Shown here: positions 33,379 through 45,814 of the stretch, piece by piece
Position numbering within the stretch: position 1 is the stretch's first letter
Layout: every line of letters starts with the position of its first letter
Assembly: GCA_022661535.1 (NCBI GenBank)
Contig: JAKULF010000007.1
Span: forward strand, 2,108,001 to 2,172,000
DNA from: Eutypa lata
Lineage: Eukaryota > Ascomycota > Sordariomycetes > Xylariales > Diatrypaceae
Direction of reading: 5' to 3'
DNA: 64,000 nt
Notes under the pieces: generated by a model
The model's database searches: none
What the model was told of the DNA's origin: nothing
What the model saw: the letters and a program-made list of their open reading frames with translations, nothing else
Program-made: the position numbers and the translations under genes

Positions 33379-33945
33379 ATGGCTATATCCAATCGCCCAA
33401 CATGTCCGGAATTATCAACGAGTACGAGAGGTAGCTTCTGGACATCAAGGATCCCATCAAGAAGGGTTACTCAGCCAATCATATCCGGGCCGCCCGTTAC
33501 AGATCTACGACGATCACAAACATTAAGGGTTCTTTCTCTCAATCCACCTTCTACCTATTTTAGGCAAACAGTCAGTGCATATGACTTGCCTTGGCCGAAG
33601 TTAAGACGCTGGCTGGTGGCACATTTCAGCAATGAACCAACATTAGAGGCGACCCTTATCGAGAAGCAGGTAAGACTCGAGGTTTCTCCTGGAAGCTTTC
33701 TGAATGTGTAACTGAGTCGTAGCTCAGGAGGGTGTAGATGAGATGTTCTACTTCTACGTCCCACGAAAGTTGACCAATATAAGACCGAATAGAGTTGACA
33801 GGATGCACCTAAGCTAAGAAAGTTACAGGAAGAGATTGCTGAGATTTATCACTTGCGTACAAGGAATGATGAGAAGACCGATCGCTCGAAGCATCGCTGT
33901 TACACTCCTGACCCAGATCCCGATCATGACGACGACCCAGCGTGA
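33379..33945 (+). CDS. Hypothetical protein, two exons
   Basis: An ATG in a strong context (CCCACCATGG) opens a 97-codon exon (33379-33669) ending LIEKQ at a GTAAGA donor. A TTGACAG acceptor at 33801 leads in frame to a 48-codon exon ending with stop TGA at 33943. Exon 2 reads DAPKLRKLQEEIAEIYHLRT, then DPDPDHDDDPA. The predicted 144-residue protein is basic at the N terminus and acidic at the C terminus, with a short helix in exon 2. I do not recognise a family. The kept frame across a good intron is the only support, and the first exon could also be part of a decayed gene. It opens the accessory stretch that runs to 50 kb. Confidence 0.35.
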
Positions 33946-34874
33946 TTGCTATGCAGCAGAGTATTTGATTTTTAAGTCAAATCATGGTCTTCTACGAATC
34001 ATACATACCTAACGATGCGCGGAATCCCATAGTTACTCAAGGGAGTTACATTTTTTCGGCCCTCCTGGGTTATACGAACTCTTACCAAAACGGCAGTCTT
34101 TAGGTTACGACGAAACAAAAGCGAGGATCCCTTTGGTTAGACCCAATAGGTTCGTTGGCCTGGTCCTACTGGCTTCCTCAGAGGGCGTGTTACGGAGTAT
34201 GGCTATCTGAATAGTAGATATGCCAAGATGGTCTCCTTTTTGGCTTAAGTCAACATGGAAAACCAATATTGAAGAAGCTAGGGGAGAGCCAGTGTCGTTC
34301 CGATGTTTAGATATGTGGCAATGGATACGGTCGCTGTCAAAAAAGCGTTAGCAAATGGGTCTTCATAGACATTTGCATTAAAAAATAGGTTGATTTGGTA
34401 CTGAGGTTGGAGATTGGTTCAAGACTTGGGCAATGCTGGAGAGTGAGGAAAAGGCGGTTGTAGTTGGTTTGCAATAACCATTCCACCTCCGCCCCCCCCC
34501 TAATTATGCCTAGATATATAGTAGACTTGAAACGGGCCTGTTTCATATATGTTTAATTTATAGCCGCCGTCAACAAGTTGACATGGAAATAACCTGACTA
34601 GGTCGGCATTTCGTAGGACTTTTGTAGGACTTTGTTCCACTGTGGCGTGCCGTGTTGGTCAGCCTTGCCTATAGCCCGGGTGGGCGGTGCTGCTGGGTAC
34701 CTACAGTGAGGGGCAAACACTACTACCTACATGGGTAAACAATAAGAGTGCTTCGCTAGGTATTCCGCCTAGCCTTTTGTTTATAAGTCAAGACCCCCTC
34801 TCAAGCGTTCCTATGGTCTTACTGTCAGCATGACTCTATCCTTCTAACAATACTTCCGCTTTCGAATAGACGAT
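33946..34874. other. Spacer upstream of the CorA-like gene
   Basis: AT-rich, with a short C run near 34493-34500. No gene was recognised. Confidence 0.45.
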
Positions 34875-36687
34875 ATGACACCAATGTTACTTGCGGATCC
34901 TTTTGCATCTTCATATCATAAATATGGAAAATTCCCCCAAAACTTAGTTCTCAAGGAGGTCTATGGGGCTCATATGCTAAAGGCATTATATAAGCGTCTC
35001 GTAGAACGATCCCCGGAACTTCTAGTCTCCGACGACCAGACGTTCATATCGGTGAAAGATGTGTTGAAAACCGGTGAAGCAATAAAGGAGAATCTTTTTT
35101 CAGATGCAAACATTAAGCGGTGGTTGGGTGACGACTCTATAATAGACCCCCTTGATCCGACAAAATACATCGGTCCGCTTGCAACGAAGGAGGACCCATC
35201 ATGTCGCTTCATGTAAGTAGAGCTACCTGCACTACATTTGGATTGAGACTCAACCAATCAATAGATTCCTTCCTGCGGAAACTTCAATTTCGCCCCTGCA
35301 GATCACATTGCCGAGTCTCCAGAGACTTCTAAGTTATCATCAAGTATTACCATATTTCGTTGATTTCTTAGACGTGTATGGTTCACTATCCGCTGAGGAT
35401 CGCGATTTGCGATTTAGCGGGTTTCGGTCCGAGGTATACCTACAAAATCCAGAGAAAGGGGTCATCATTGATGATCTCAAAAGAAGTGGACGTCGTTACC
35501 AGTTATGTTACAACTTAAAAACAGTTGTTCTGAAGTCATTAGATCCGAAAGATCCCGTCGCTGGCTTATGGAAGATACGCCAAGCCGCTGTCCACCATCA
35601 GCTAGATATTGGTAGTGGAACTCAGCTATGGATCTTCGGTGATCCACATGCAGCTATGAAGGACATAATCAGAGAGGTTGTGAATGACCAGAGAAACCAC
35701 CGAAACAAGTTCGAGACAATACCAGCATCTTTCAAATCAAGCCTAGACGTGCACTTAGGAATTGCACGGTGGTCGACAGAAGGCTGGCGACAACACATTC
35801 TATCATTGGAAGAGACGATTGACAACCTAGTATGGACAAGCGCTCTAAAGGGAATAATAATTTCTAACAAAAGATACAGACTTCCAAATTTGTCTTTATG
35901 GGCGACAGTCCGAGATCAAGGGTTGACAACCAGGATCTCTTCCTCGTGCAAGAGTATGAAGACAAAACGAACGAGACGGTGATGGTATTAGAATCCAATG
36001 CCGACAACATGAGGTCTCTCCTCGACTTTTACCTTTTACTCGTAGAAGACGAAGAATTTCCGGCCGAAGAACGGAAATCCTGTGCTCAGAATGTGAAGCG
36101 ATTTCACTCACAGCTCCACGAGCTTATTTACGATGTTAAGATGCAAGTTAGAAGAGCAAAAATCTTAGTTAAGACAGTTTCTGATAGGAAAGCAATCGTG
36201 AGTCACGTTTGGTCGCTGAATGACAGTTCTGGTTTATTAAGACGATTTAGTTCATACAATTCCTCCAAACTCAAGCTGCGATTCGAGCAGAAGGCCTGTC
36301 CTCAACGATGTGGCGCCAGACGGAAAAAACGTCTCAGGAAGCCATCGCCATGCGAATTATCACTTTTATTACTTTAATTTATCTACCTCCAACGTTTGTT
36401 TCAGTGAGTCACTCTGCATACCACGTATACTATCAGTACTAAGTCCTTATTACTACCAGACACTCTTCAGTACAGATATAGTGAAATATCAAGGCGATAA
36501 TGGCTCGTTCCCTACGCCAAGCTTCTCCTCGCAAGCGCTCGAACGATGGGTACAAGTATCTTTACCATTGATTCTTCTCACTCTGGGTACAGCCTTTGCC
36601 TGGTATAAGCATGAAGGCAGCAAAATGAAAAAGAAAGCTGCGTTGCTAGAGAAGGAGTACCCAGATGTATTCAGCAATGACGAATAG
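34875..36687 (+). CDS. CorA-like transporter-domain membrane protein
   Basis: Five exons (34875-35212, 35265-35829, 35880-36197, 36251-36403, 36460-36687) encode 533 residues; all five joins keep frame with GTAAGT, GTATGG or GTGAGT donors. The long soluble N-terminal part includes FLDVYGSLSAEDRDLRFSGF. A helical segment follows (WSTEGWRQHILSLEETID through LLDFYLLLVEDEEF). The C terminus has two membrane helices: MRIITFITLIYLPPTFVSTL followed by FSTDIVKYQ, and VSLPLILLTLGTAFAW. That layout (M-R-I-T-x-x-T-x-x-Y-L-P-x-T-F) is the fungal CorA-like domain. Classical CorA carries a GMN motif between its helices, and I do not see GMN here, so magnesium transport is doubtful. Such proteins often sit near signalling or NLR genes in fungal accessory regions. 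Confidence 0.85.
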
Positions 36688-38083
36688 TCAAAGATCTCTT
36701 GCCCGATAGGTTCATACCCCCCTGAGAGGACTGGAAGAGCACCGTGGCTCTCACGGCGAATTATGCCGCGATAAGAACTTCCTGTAGGAATTTGGCGAGT
36801 AACATGCCTACTACAGTAATAGGTTCAAACATGTGTATGAGTAGTATCCCATAACCCTTCAGAGTGGGATAAAAAAAGGGAGTTCGGAAGATAGGAACAT
36901 AAGATTGCAATTTAGTTATTCCTGATAGTCATGGTGCACCTGATTACATTCACCTAGACCTCAAAGTAGTATGTGCTTCTAATGATCCCCGATGCGGGAA
37001 TCTAAATTTTAATTGATATTTCGTTTGCACTTTGATGATTAAACACTACAAAGTAAATTTGAAAAGGAAACCTCATAGAACATTTGTAGATCAGTGGCTA
37101 AATTGCTGACTACTACAAAGACAGTCATAATAAATGTTATAATTTCGGTGAGGGAGCGATAAGCAGACGAAAAACGCCTCATTAGAAGCCCCCAATGAAG
37201 TTTTTGAACTGATCATAGAATGGCTCAGTTACCTGTTACATGTATTTCTTGTGTTTCCGACGCCCCTTTCAACCTTAGTGCTCACCGAGTGCTACACACC
37301 CCTCTCCCCTCCCCCCTCCCCGCACACAAAATACCATCGGTTGTGCACATATGCTGTCAACGCCCAATAATGAGCCCAATCATGTTGAAGTAGATACTTG
37401 AGTTTTAACTCGTAGAGCCTACATACTGCATACCCGAGATATGCGGCAGTGTTGTTAATACCTCCAACCTTGAGTATTGTCTAGACTCGAACCTGCCGCC
37501 CTTATGATTAAGCCGGATCGTAGCATTGCCCAACGCCCCATGGCATGCCACACCCAACAGATTTGAATTATAGCCCCTTCATCAGCATGGCCTCGTGGCC
37601 TCAAGGCTCAATTATACGGCTATGCGGGCGGGCAGAGAACTCATTCCTATTGGGCCATAATTGTGTATAGCGATTAATGGAAGGCATATCTCATAAAAGA
37701 ACAAAAAAGCCTTGCACCCAGCCTTGTCCCTGAATATACTTGTGTGTCTGATGTGGTACTTCGTTATTTCGGCACTTCTTGAGTCAGCCTATGCATTATA
37801 TATTACGCTGTAAACTAAAAGGTTCAAAGTACTTCGTCTCATTGCTGTCAAGGCTTAGCATAGTACCCGGCGATAATAATGGGTTCTTAAGTGTGTATAA
37901 CTATACTACTTAGCCCCATAGAGATCCATATACCCTTTTCACTACATTCCACCTAGGTCTTCCCCTCAGCCATTCTCCGTGTTTCATAACGCAATTCAAT
38001 TTGGAATAACTGATCAGGTGGGCTAAGAGTTCCTACATTCTTACATCTTGATCAACTACACGCTACCATCCGCCATCGCTGCG
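36688..38083. other. Spacer between the CorA-like and kinase-vWA genes
   Basis: AT-rich; includes a C-rich stretch near 37297-37322. A GGTTCGAGTCT string on the minus strand near 37483-37493 resembles a tRNA B box, but no cloverleaf forms. No gene was recognised. Confidence 0.45.
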
Positions 38084-41000
38084 ATGTCTCAAGCATCACA
38101 ACGGTACTCATCACAAACCTACTTCGCCGCCGAGTATGACACAGCCTTGAACAGGTTCCGAGCGCTTAGAGATGAGTACGGCAGGAAGACTTCCTGCGGT
38201 AGGGAGTTTGTCATCGTGAGCGAAGTTACCAGACGCCTTCGGAAGAGATCTGAAGCGTACAATCACGGGTCTAGCGATCACTACTGCAGCGACCTTGAAC
38301 ATCTGAGGATAACCGCACATCATGCACATTTTTCTTACCCTCCCGACCTGCACCCCGAGGACCTTGATAAGTACCTAAGTGTTTTCTACATTCTAATCGA
38401 ATTGGGATGTCCTCAGCACATCCGCCTGTTCCTCGACAGAGGCCTAGATGACCAGCATCTACCCATTGCGCTAGAAGACCTCAAGAGCAAGATCAGCCTA
38501 CCTCCAACATCGGACGAAGACAATTTCCATGAAAGCTTCTCCAGAGAGCAATATCGCTGGTCCCCTATGGTCTTTGATCTCAACATGGGCGGCAACGACT
38601 CTAAGCATGACCCGGTCATTCCTCTCTACCGAAAGGAGAAGATCGAGCCAAGAAGAGGTGGCTCCGCTCCAGGTCACATATCTACTCTTTGGAAAGTCGA
38701 GGTCCCCGAAGAACTTGTCACCGAACGCCTGCGGGACAAAATAGCAAATGCCCAAATCCAACGTCAAGTTGAGGGAACAGACGAGATAGCCACTGTAAAA
38801 AACCCTGTTTCCTAATAGTATTTAGTCGGGTGAGCTAACCATGGTGTCTAGCATTACCAATTTGCCCTGAAACAGTACCCTGCTTCCAAGCACGCCTTGT
38901 TCGCCAAAGAACGGGTCATGGTAAACGCTCTTAGAGATCAGGATGGCATGGTTCGGTACTTCGGTTGGTTTCGAAGCTATGAGGTTGAGGGAGACCAGTC
39001 TACCGAATGTTATAACCTCGTCCTCGAGCTTGGTGAGATGGACCTCTCGGAAGCTTTCCAGAAGCACCTGCCCCCTATGTCTCCTAGTGAGATATTGGGT
39101 TTCTGGGAACGAATGAGAGACTTATGGTTCGCGTTAAAAACGATCCACACCCTCCAAGTCGACGAGCTCAATTACAACATGTAAGAACAGAGAGTTTCCT
39201 TATAGTTACCTACTTTCGCCTAGTACGTTTAACTGATTAGACCAAGGTGTCACGGTGACATTAAACCCGAAAACATACTTTGGGTCGATGGTCGATTCAA
39301 GATCGCCGACCCAGCGGAAGCAGGAATCGAAGTTTCCACGCAGCCTGACATCTCTGAGACGTCTATGACTGGAGGAACGGTAACATATGGTATGTCTTAT
39401 ATACCACTAAGGAAGCGTTGGGGAAGCCCTATTGACTAACAAACAAAATGACAGCTTCGCCGGAGAAAAGTCGCTACATAGCTGATGGCGCACCCGGCAG
39501 TGCAAGAATATCCCTGAAAAGTGACGTATGGTCGCTCGGGTGCGTGTTTTCTCTTGCAGCAACCTATGTCGTCTTAGGGTCGCAAGGCGTGATAAAGTAC
39601 AACCGCCTGCGAATACAGGCAAACCGGAGACACAAGGACACTCTGGGTGATAGCTTCCATGACGGAGTTGAAGTACTCCTAGAAGTCACATATTGGCATG
39701 AATACCTCCGTAGGCTAGCCCGAAAGAGCGACAACCTTACTCGACGTGTTCTCGACTTGGTTGACAAGAAGATGCTCGTCGGCCAGGTTGAGCTCAGGGC
39801 CGAGACGAGCGACATCTGCAAGTTAATGGTAGACCAGATCCACGAACAACAAAATGGCGTCCACTGGGATGACTTGACACCAGGGTTCGAAACGTTCCTC
39901 GACGAAGTTGAAGGGCTGGTGGAGACACAATTCACCGGACTGGATGGAACTACTTATTACCTCTCTGGCAACGAGCGATCACCGTCACCAACGATGAATA
40001 GTGAGTTTAAAAGCACACACGAGCTACTCTCACAGCCCGTCTTGCCCGTCATACTGCGCGCTCAACAGCCCAGGACAGGAGATCCAGTCTCCCGGACTCC
40101 ATCAAGCATGGGAAGTCTTCAAAGAAGTCAGCAGAGTCGCCAGAGTCTGCAATCCTACCAATCTTCGGGGCGTCCAAACACCATGGTATCTCTGATAACA
40201 ACGTCAACAACGAATGTTAGAGGAGTAACCAACATGTGGATGGTAGAAGCTGAGCTAGAAAGGCACAATAAGGCTTCCAAACTGACCAGGATGCTCCGCC
40301 GTAGCCCGAAGGCTAGGTCTATCAGGGCAACAAAACAGCGATCCAGTCGTGACGAACTTGGAAATCATTATGAGTATAGGGATATTGTAAGTTTACCTTA
40401 GACCATCACGCTTCGCTTTCTTATGAGTTTGCTAGGTCTTCCTTGTGGACAATGGCCCTACGATGGCACACCATTGGACACATGCGAGTAAATTAGTCAA
40501 GATCCTGGCTTGGCGCGCGTTGGGTTACGATGAAGATGGAATGGGTGAGTAGCCTTTCCAAGCGCACGCATAAAAGTAGCACATCCTAACACGGTATGCC
40601 CGTCAGAGCTCTACTTCACCAACCCCGACACGCAGGCCTCGGTACAGCAGAGCCCAGAGCAAGAAGTAGGAGACTTCGTCAGAGCCATGCGCAACGGCGA
40701 ACCACAAAACGGCGGCGTAACAAGGCGCGAGAGCGGAATCATACCGACGTTGATGCGCATTCTAGCCGGTTATAGCGCGGCACGCGAGCGGAAGCCCAAG
40801 ACAATTCTCATCCTGACAGACGGCATCTGGGAGGGGACCAACGAGAAAGATGTCGATACCTTGATCACATCGCATATTAAGCTGCTCGGATTGGCGAACC
40901 CACGCGACAGACACAATGCAGCGCACTTTCGGCCGGTGACTTTCGAGTTCATACGCTTCGGGCATGACCCGGCGGGGATGGAGCGGCTCCGACGACTGGA

Positions 41001-41265
41001 CGATGATTTGAAGGAGCGCGAGGTTCCGTCAGTTTCCCCTAATATTCTAAGTCATCACCGGTGCAATTCTGACCATGCTTCTTTTAGTGACCTTATTGAC
41101 ACGGAGCCTGCTGACGGAGACGTCTATAAGATGTTCCTAGGCAGTATATCGGAAGATATGGATGAGCTAACCAATGTCATGAATAGTGCTGGTCTGTCGG
41201 CTCAATCACCCCTAACACCGAGTCTGCGCTCCAGCCTATCATTCTCCCCGGCTCTCGAACTGTAA
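38084..41265 (+). CDS. Protein kinase fused to a vWA-like domain, atypical catalytic motifs
   Basis: Six exons (38084-38806, 38852-39180, 39247-39389, 39455-40386, 40436-40544, 40607-41265) encode about 964 residues. Residues 1-240 form an N-terminal region of unknown fold. The kinase domain follows, with ATP-binding lysine in FALKQYP, a glutamate in FAKERVMVNAL, the catalytic loop HGDIKPENIL, IADPAEAGI at the usual DFG place, GGTVTYASPE and SDVWSLGC. After a Ser/Gln-rich linker, a vWA-like domain starts near residue 710 with FLVDNGPTMAHHW and later ILILTDGIWEG. These match the MIDAS positions DxSxS and TDG only partly. Exon 1 could also end twelve bases earlier at GTAAAA; both choices keep frame. 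The N-terminal ATG chosen is the first in frame. The NLR gene is its convergent neighbour. Substrate and partner are unknown. Confidence 0.85.
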
Positions 41266-42426
41266 TTGCAGCTATAATATTTTGCCCACGTCGAGATTAC
41301 ACCAAGTCGTATAAGTTGTCCTCATCCGCTAGGGAGAATATTTATGCAGTCAAACACTTTACCATAACATCCTAAAGCACGATAGTTTGTCACTTGACAG
41401 ATATTTATGCTACGAATATTGGGGACTTTCTTTTCTTTTACCTCCGTCTTCTCCAGTTATTACTCTTCATATTTCGCGTTCCTCTATTGATTATTAATTT
41501 TGTGAACCTTTTCAATATTGGAACAATATGTACTAGTTTTCCTTGTTATTTCCTTTATGATATCCCATTTCACAGTGACGGAAGATTGTTTGACCTTTGT
41601 GTCGTTATATACGTTGGGGGTATGAGTCTTGGTTGATACGCACGATAGTAGGAGTTGGAGTAGCCCCTTTTTTGTTGCCCAGTTTACGGTATTGGAAAGG
41701 ATAAGGAGAAAGTATGTCGCTGATGAATTGAATATATAAGACATGTTTGTTGATGAATCCAAAGGTTGCATTGTTGTGATTGATCCTGCGGTGGTTATGA
41801 CTTGCGTGCTACTATCCTAACTGAACGGCAACATAGATAAAAGCTGGGCCAAACCTCTTCTAAAAAGAAAAGAGAAGAACAAAGGAGGTAGGGCGTATGG
41901 GAAGAAAAAAGGTAACAAAACAACATGTAATCAACGTAGATGTATCTACTACTATCTAGGCATTCCAGCAGGTCAATGATCAAATAGTCTAGCCTTTCCA
42001 TACAACCGACTGCAACTTGCCTGCAAACTCCAGCATTCCTATATAATCATATTAAACACAGAGGCACATCCATTGATGCATTATTGGATATCGTCATAGC
42101 TAATCGAAGAGCTAATGGGGGCATCATAATGTAGCCATACATCACTTGATTGTCTAGGTGCATCTCTATATGTATACATTTGTTCGTACTAAAGGATATG
42201 GTACGTATGTTTGTTTGTTGATGGCGTTGATTATTACACGGGCAACGAAAATCAGGTAGGATTAGTACATTTTGCCTGGGAAAACCTTGGAAGTTTGTTG
42301 ATTTGTCTTCTTTATAATTTTATATTTATTAGATATAAGGACGCTACCGCAACCCCCTATATGCTACGCCAATCAAGGCCGGGAGGACGAGTGATTTGCA
42401 TGGATCACCCGAGGTGGACATTGTCC
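41266..42426. other. Spacer between the convergent kinase-vWA and NLR genes
   Basis: AT-rich 3' regions of both genes. No other feature was recognised. Confidence 0.45.
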
Positions 42427-45400
42427 TTAATGAAAACCAGAGAGGTTCGCGACGTTACTTCTCGCAGCCAATGAGTGGTAGTTCTGACCACGGACCATAT
42501 CTAGAAGAGCCTGACGTCGTCGTCGGTCTGCGCCTAGGGTGGCTCTATGTCTTTCTAGAACCTGAACCACTGGTATGGGGTCCTCGCCGTCGAGGGCACC
42601 ATCTAGAGCAGTGCCGAAGTAGTCTGTTTCAATATCGGGTTGAGCACCGTATTGAAGCAATAGGTTGATTATTTCAAGGTGACTAGCCCCACGACGTGCA
42701 GCAAGGTGAAGCGGCGGCCTCGTATACACAGATGCGTACCCTCTATTTGGGTCAGCGCCACATTCCAGGAATAATCTGCAGATATTGACATGGTTCCTGT
42801 CGACAACTAGAGCCAGGAATTTGTTCACAATCCAATTTTTGTCTGTACTTCGTAGACGACTGGACCCGAGCCACCCCTGTATCACATTGGTGATGCCAAA
42901 GAAACAGCAGGTGAAAACTGGCGCTTGTTGAGGGTTAATACAATATAGCTTAGCGGTCGAAGCAAAGTCACCATTGTCAAACCACTCAGCTAGAGGTGGG
43001 TACAATGGACTAGGCTCAAATGGATCTGTGAAGACTCTTGGGAAGTAAGCTCTGAGCCTTTCGTCTTTCGTGTCGTACCCGGAGTATTTCCAGTCCTCAT
43101 ACCATCTCAACGAGTAGTAGAGTATACCTGGGTGAAGTCTTCTTTCAAAAAGTAGACTTCTTAGACAAAGTCTGGCGGTGAAAACGTGCGCCTGGACTCT
43201 AGTCCAATGATTTGTCTCAAGGTAATCCTGAACGGATAAGTGGACAAGGCGGAATGAACGGGAAGGGGCTTCCACAACTTCGACTAGATTACGGCAAATA
43301 TCAAGAATGCAGTCGACGGTTATCTCGCTTTCATAGGCGTTTGGATCGTACATATCCATGTCGATAGAAATCATCTGGGCTATCGTCTCAGGAGTGGGGA
43401 GAACAAAGGAACGCTCTGAACACATGATCAGCTGAAATGCTCGATCAGCGATTTCGCCCGCGCTACCATCCTGCTCGTGGATGCCCTGATATATCGCATC
43501 GTAGGCGGACGCAAGATCTCGTGGTAGGTTGGTGAGATATTGCAGAATGTCCTTCTCTAGTTTGAGTTTTAGGAGGCCGTCAATCATCAACTTAGCCCAC
43601 ATAAACCTACCCTTGTTAGCACATCCACGATAAAACACCATCACAGCATCAGTTAGGAAACGAAAATTTCCAGATCGACCTTCATATTCATGGTTGGACC
43701 AATGCTCAAATGAAAAGCTTACGGAACGGTACCAACGCAAGGGGGGAGGGGAGAAGCGTTACTCACATTCCTTGGCTCTTTTTGGAAAATGTGGACAGGA
43801 TTTCGCCTCGAACTCCTTCGCTCAAATTCCCATTGAATCGTTTGTTCGAAACAATCCTCGAAACGACAAATCTTTCAATGTCAGCTTGGTTGTTAACCGC
43901 TGAAACTCGCAAGTTGCTTTCCTGGAAATACTGATCCCTGATATCCTCATCCTCACGACTGGCGACGAAGATCTTGAGCGAATGGGGATTGCACTTCACG
44001 AGCTCATCGAATGCCTGGAGAAGCTTTACCCTCGTATCTTTGTCACACTCATCTAGGCCATCGATTACGATGTACGTTTTCCAGTATGTTTTCACAAGTT
44101 GCAAGAGCAAGGAGAAAGACTCGTCCCAGACAAGTCGGTCGGAGGCGAATCCCGCCAATTCTTTCTTTGCGTAGATCTCTTCGGTGCATGCCATGATCTT
44201 TTCATGATTCCTCGCAACTGAGAGTTGCCGCACTAGGCTACACAGTATAGATTGGGGATCTTGGTGAGATCGGCGGTTGCGGTCGCAGAAAAAGTAGGCC
44301 CATCCGACATCGTCGCGCCACCGAAAGTAGTGATGAAGGTTATCTACAACCTTGCTGGAAAGGTTTGTCTTGCCTGCACCCGCTATGAGAAGTTAGGGCG
44401 AAAGCTTTCCACATTGTTTCTTCATTTTCAATCATAAACTTACGAATGCCATGAAGCCAGAGGAAGTTCGAGTCTGTTTGATTAAGCCATTCTTCATATG
44501 TTGGGTGCTCTAATAGCCACTGGCAAGTCCCAGGTAACCTTCCATCTTTGACATTACTTAAGTCCGACTCGTAGGGGATACCAGAGATCCACTGTAGGAT
44601 CTTGACGTTGCGCTCCCTTTGAGACTTAGCCCATATTTCCTCAAGCAACCCCCCTTGCCAAAGGAGTTTCTTGTCGAGAAACCAGCAGAGATCATGATAA
44701 AGCTTTCTGGATTCTTGTCTTGACTCGTCATTGAGTTGCCAGTCACAGACCCCTGCGGCCAAGTCCACCCGCCTTTCTAGATCGTGAATGACAGAAAGCT
44801 GGTCAGCTAGCTTGCGCGTGTCAAAGGTCGCACGAACCACTTGCTTGGCCGTACTTGATTCTAAGCAATTGAGACATTGAGAAAGAAATGACAAGGTGCT
44901 CGCGAACAGAGTAACCATTGAAGATTTTAGTATGTCGCATGGTTCATTGTTTTGTCGTTTTATCACCGGGTTCGAATCAGTTGTAGTTAAGAAGAGGCGG
45001 GAGTAGATATCGCAGCGGAGGTACAACTGTGTCACCCGCTCGATACCAAGATATATTTGCGCAGATTGTTCACTCGTCGCTGTTACTGTCTATCACGTCT
45101 TCGTGAGAACTTGTTCTAGGCTGAACATGGGAAAATACTCGCCTGTAGAAGGAACCGCACCACGGCCCAAGGCAGTGCAGCATGTTGTGGATCGAAGCTA
45201 GCGACGACATCGCCAACTTCTTTGAACCGATTAAGAAATTTTACAATCCTCTCAAGAACGTCTTTGAGCTCCCATTGCCGGCCCAACAAGGTTAAATGAC
45301 AATCCAAACCAGAGGCTGCGTCCTGCCTTTTCTTTGCTAGGTCTTGCAATGTTTCGAGTATTTGGGTTCCGTCAACATTTCCGTCAGGGCAATGACCCTT

Positions 45401-45814
45401 TGAAATGGTCATCAGATGGTGGAGTGTATGCGCGTGTGATTTCTCCTCGGCAGAACCTGCTGAAAGCTGTTCGAGGGCTTGGTTCCATATTAGCTGAAGC
45501 CTTCCTCTGTTTACCCCTTGGCTCTCTGGGTGATCTGTTTCTATTAAGGGGGCGGGTTGATTAGGTAGGTCGCTGAGCACTGTTACTAGTGTCCTGCTCT
45601 TAATTGTGGGGAAATCAACGTCTTCTTCAGTTGCAGCTTGCGCCAACATGTGCCTTGGAGGCGAAGATGAGCGTCTACTGTGGGATGCCAAAGAAGATGC
45701 CTTTGGATGAGGCTGGCTTCGATGATTAACTGTGGATAAGACATGTGCAGGACTGCGGAACTGAGAGATAAATATAGCTTTCCATTTATCTCGCCTGCGC
45801 GCCGAAGTAGCCAT
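42427..45814 (-). CDS. NACHT-ankyrin NLR-type STAND protein
   Basis: Four exons (45814-45139, 45085-44444, 44382-43767, 43606-42427) encode 1037 residues. Residues 1-430 form an N-terminal helical region found in many fungal NACHT proteins (LIWNQALEQLSAGSAEEKS; DPQHAALPWAVVRFLLQA). The NACHT domain follows, with P-loop GIPGAGKTNLSSKVV near 437-450 and Walker B YIVIDGLDECDKD near 545. The region after it includes FMWAKLMIDGL, LPRDLASAYDAIYQGI and FRLVHLSVQDYLE, all standard for fungal NLR-like proteins. The C terminus has two to three ankyrin repeats (FLECGADPNRG; PPLHLAARRGASHLEIINLL; LLQYGAQPD). No recognised effector domain precedes the NACHT. Fungal STAND proteins control heterokaryon incompatibility and other non-self responses; that role here is inferred from family only. 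Splice joins all keep frame. Confidence 0.9.

Noticed and set aside
33408..33550. Alternative frame with ATG and in-frame TAG read as a decayed gene
   Set aside because: The competing two-exon model keeps an open frame through a good intron, and no homology was recognised for either.
37478..37540. tRNA-like B box (GGTTCGAGTCT on the minus strand)
   Set aside because: No paired T arm, anticodon arm or acceptor stem can be formed around it.
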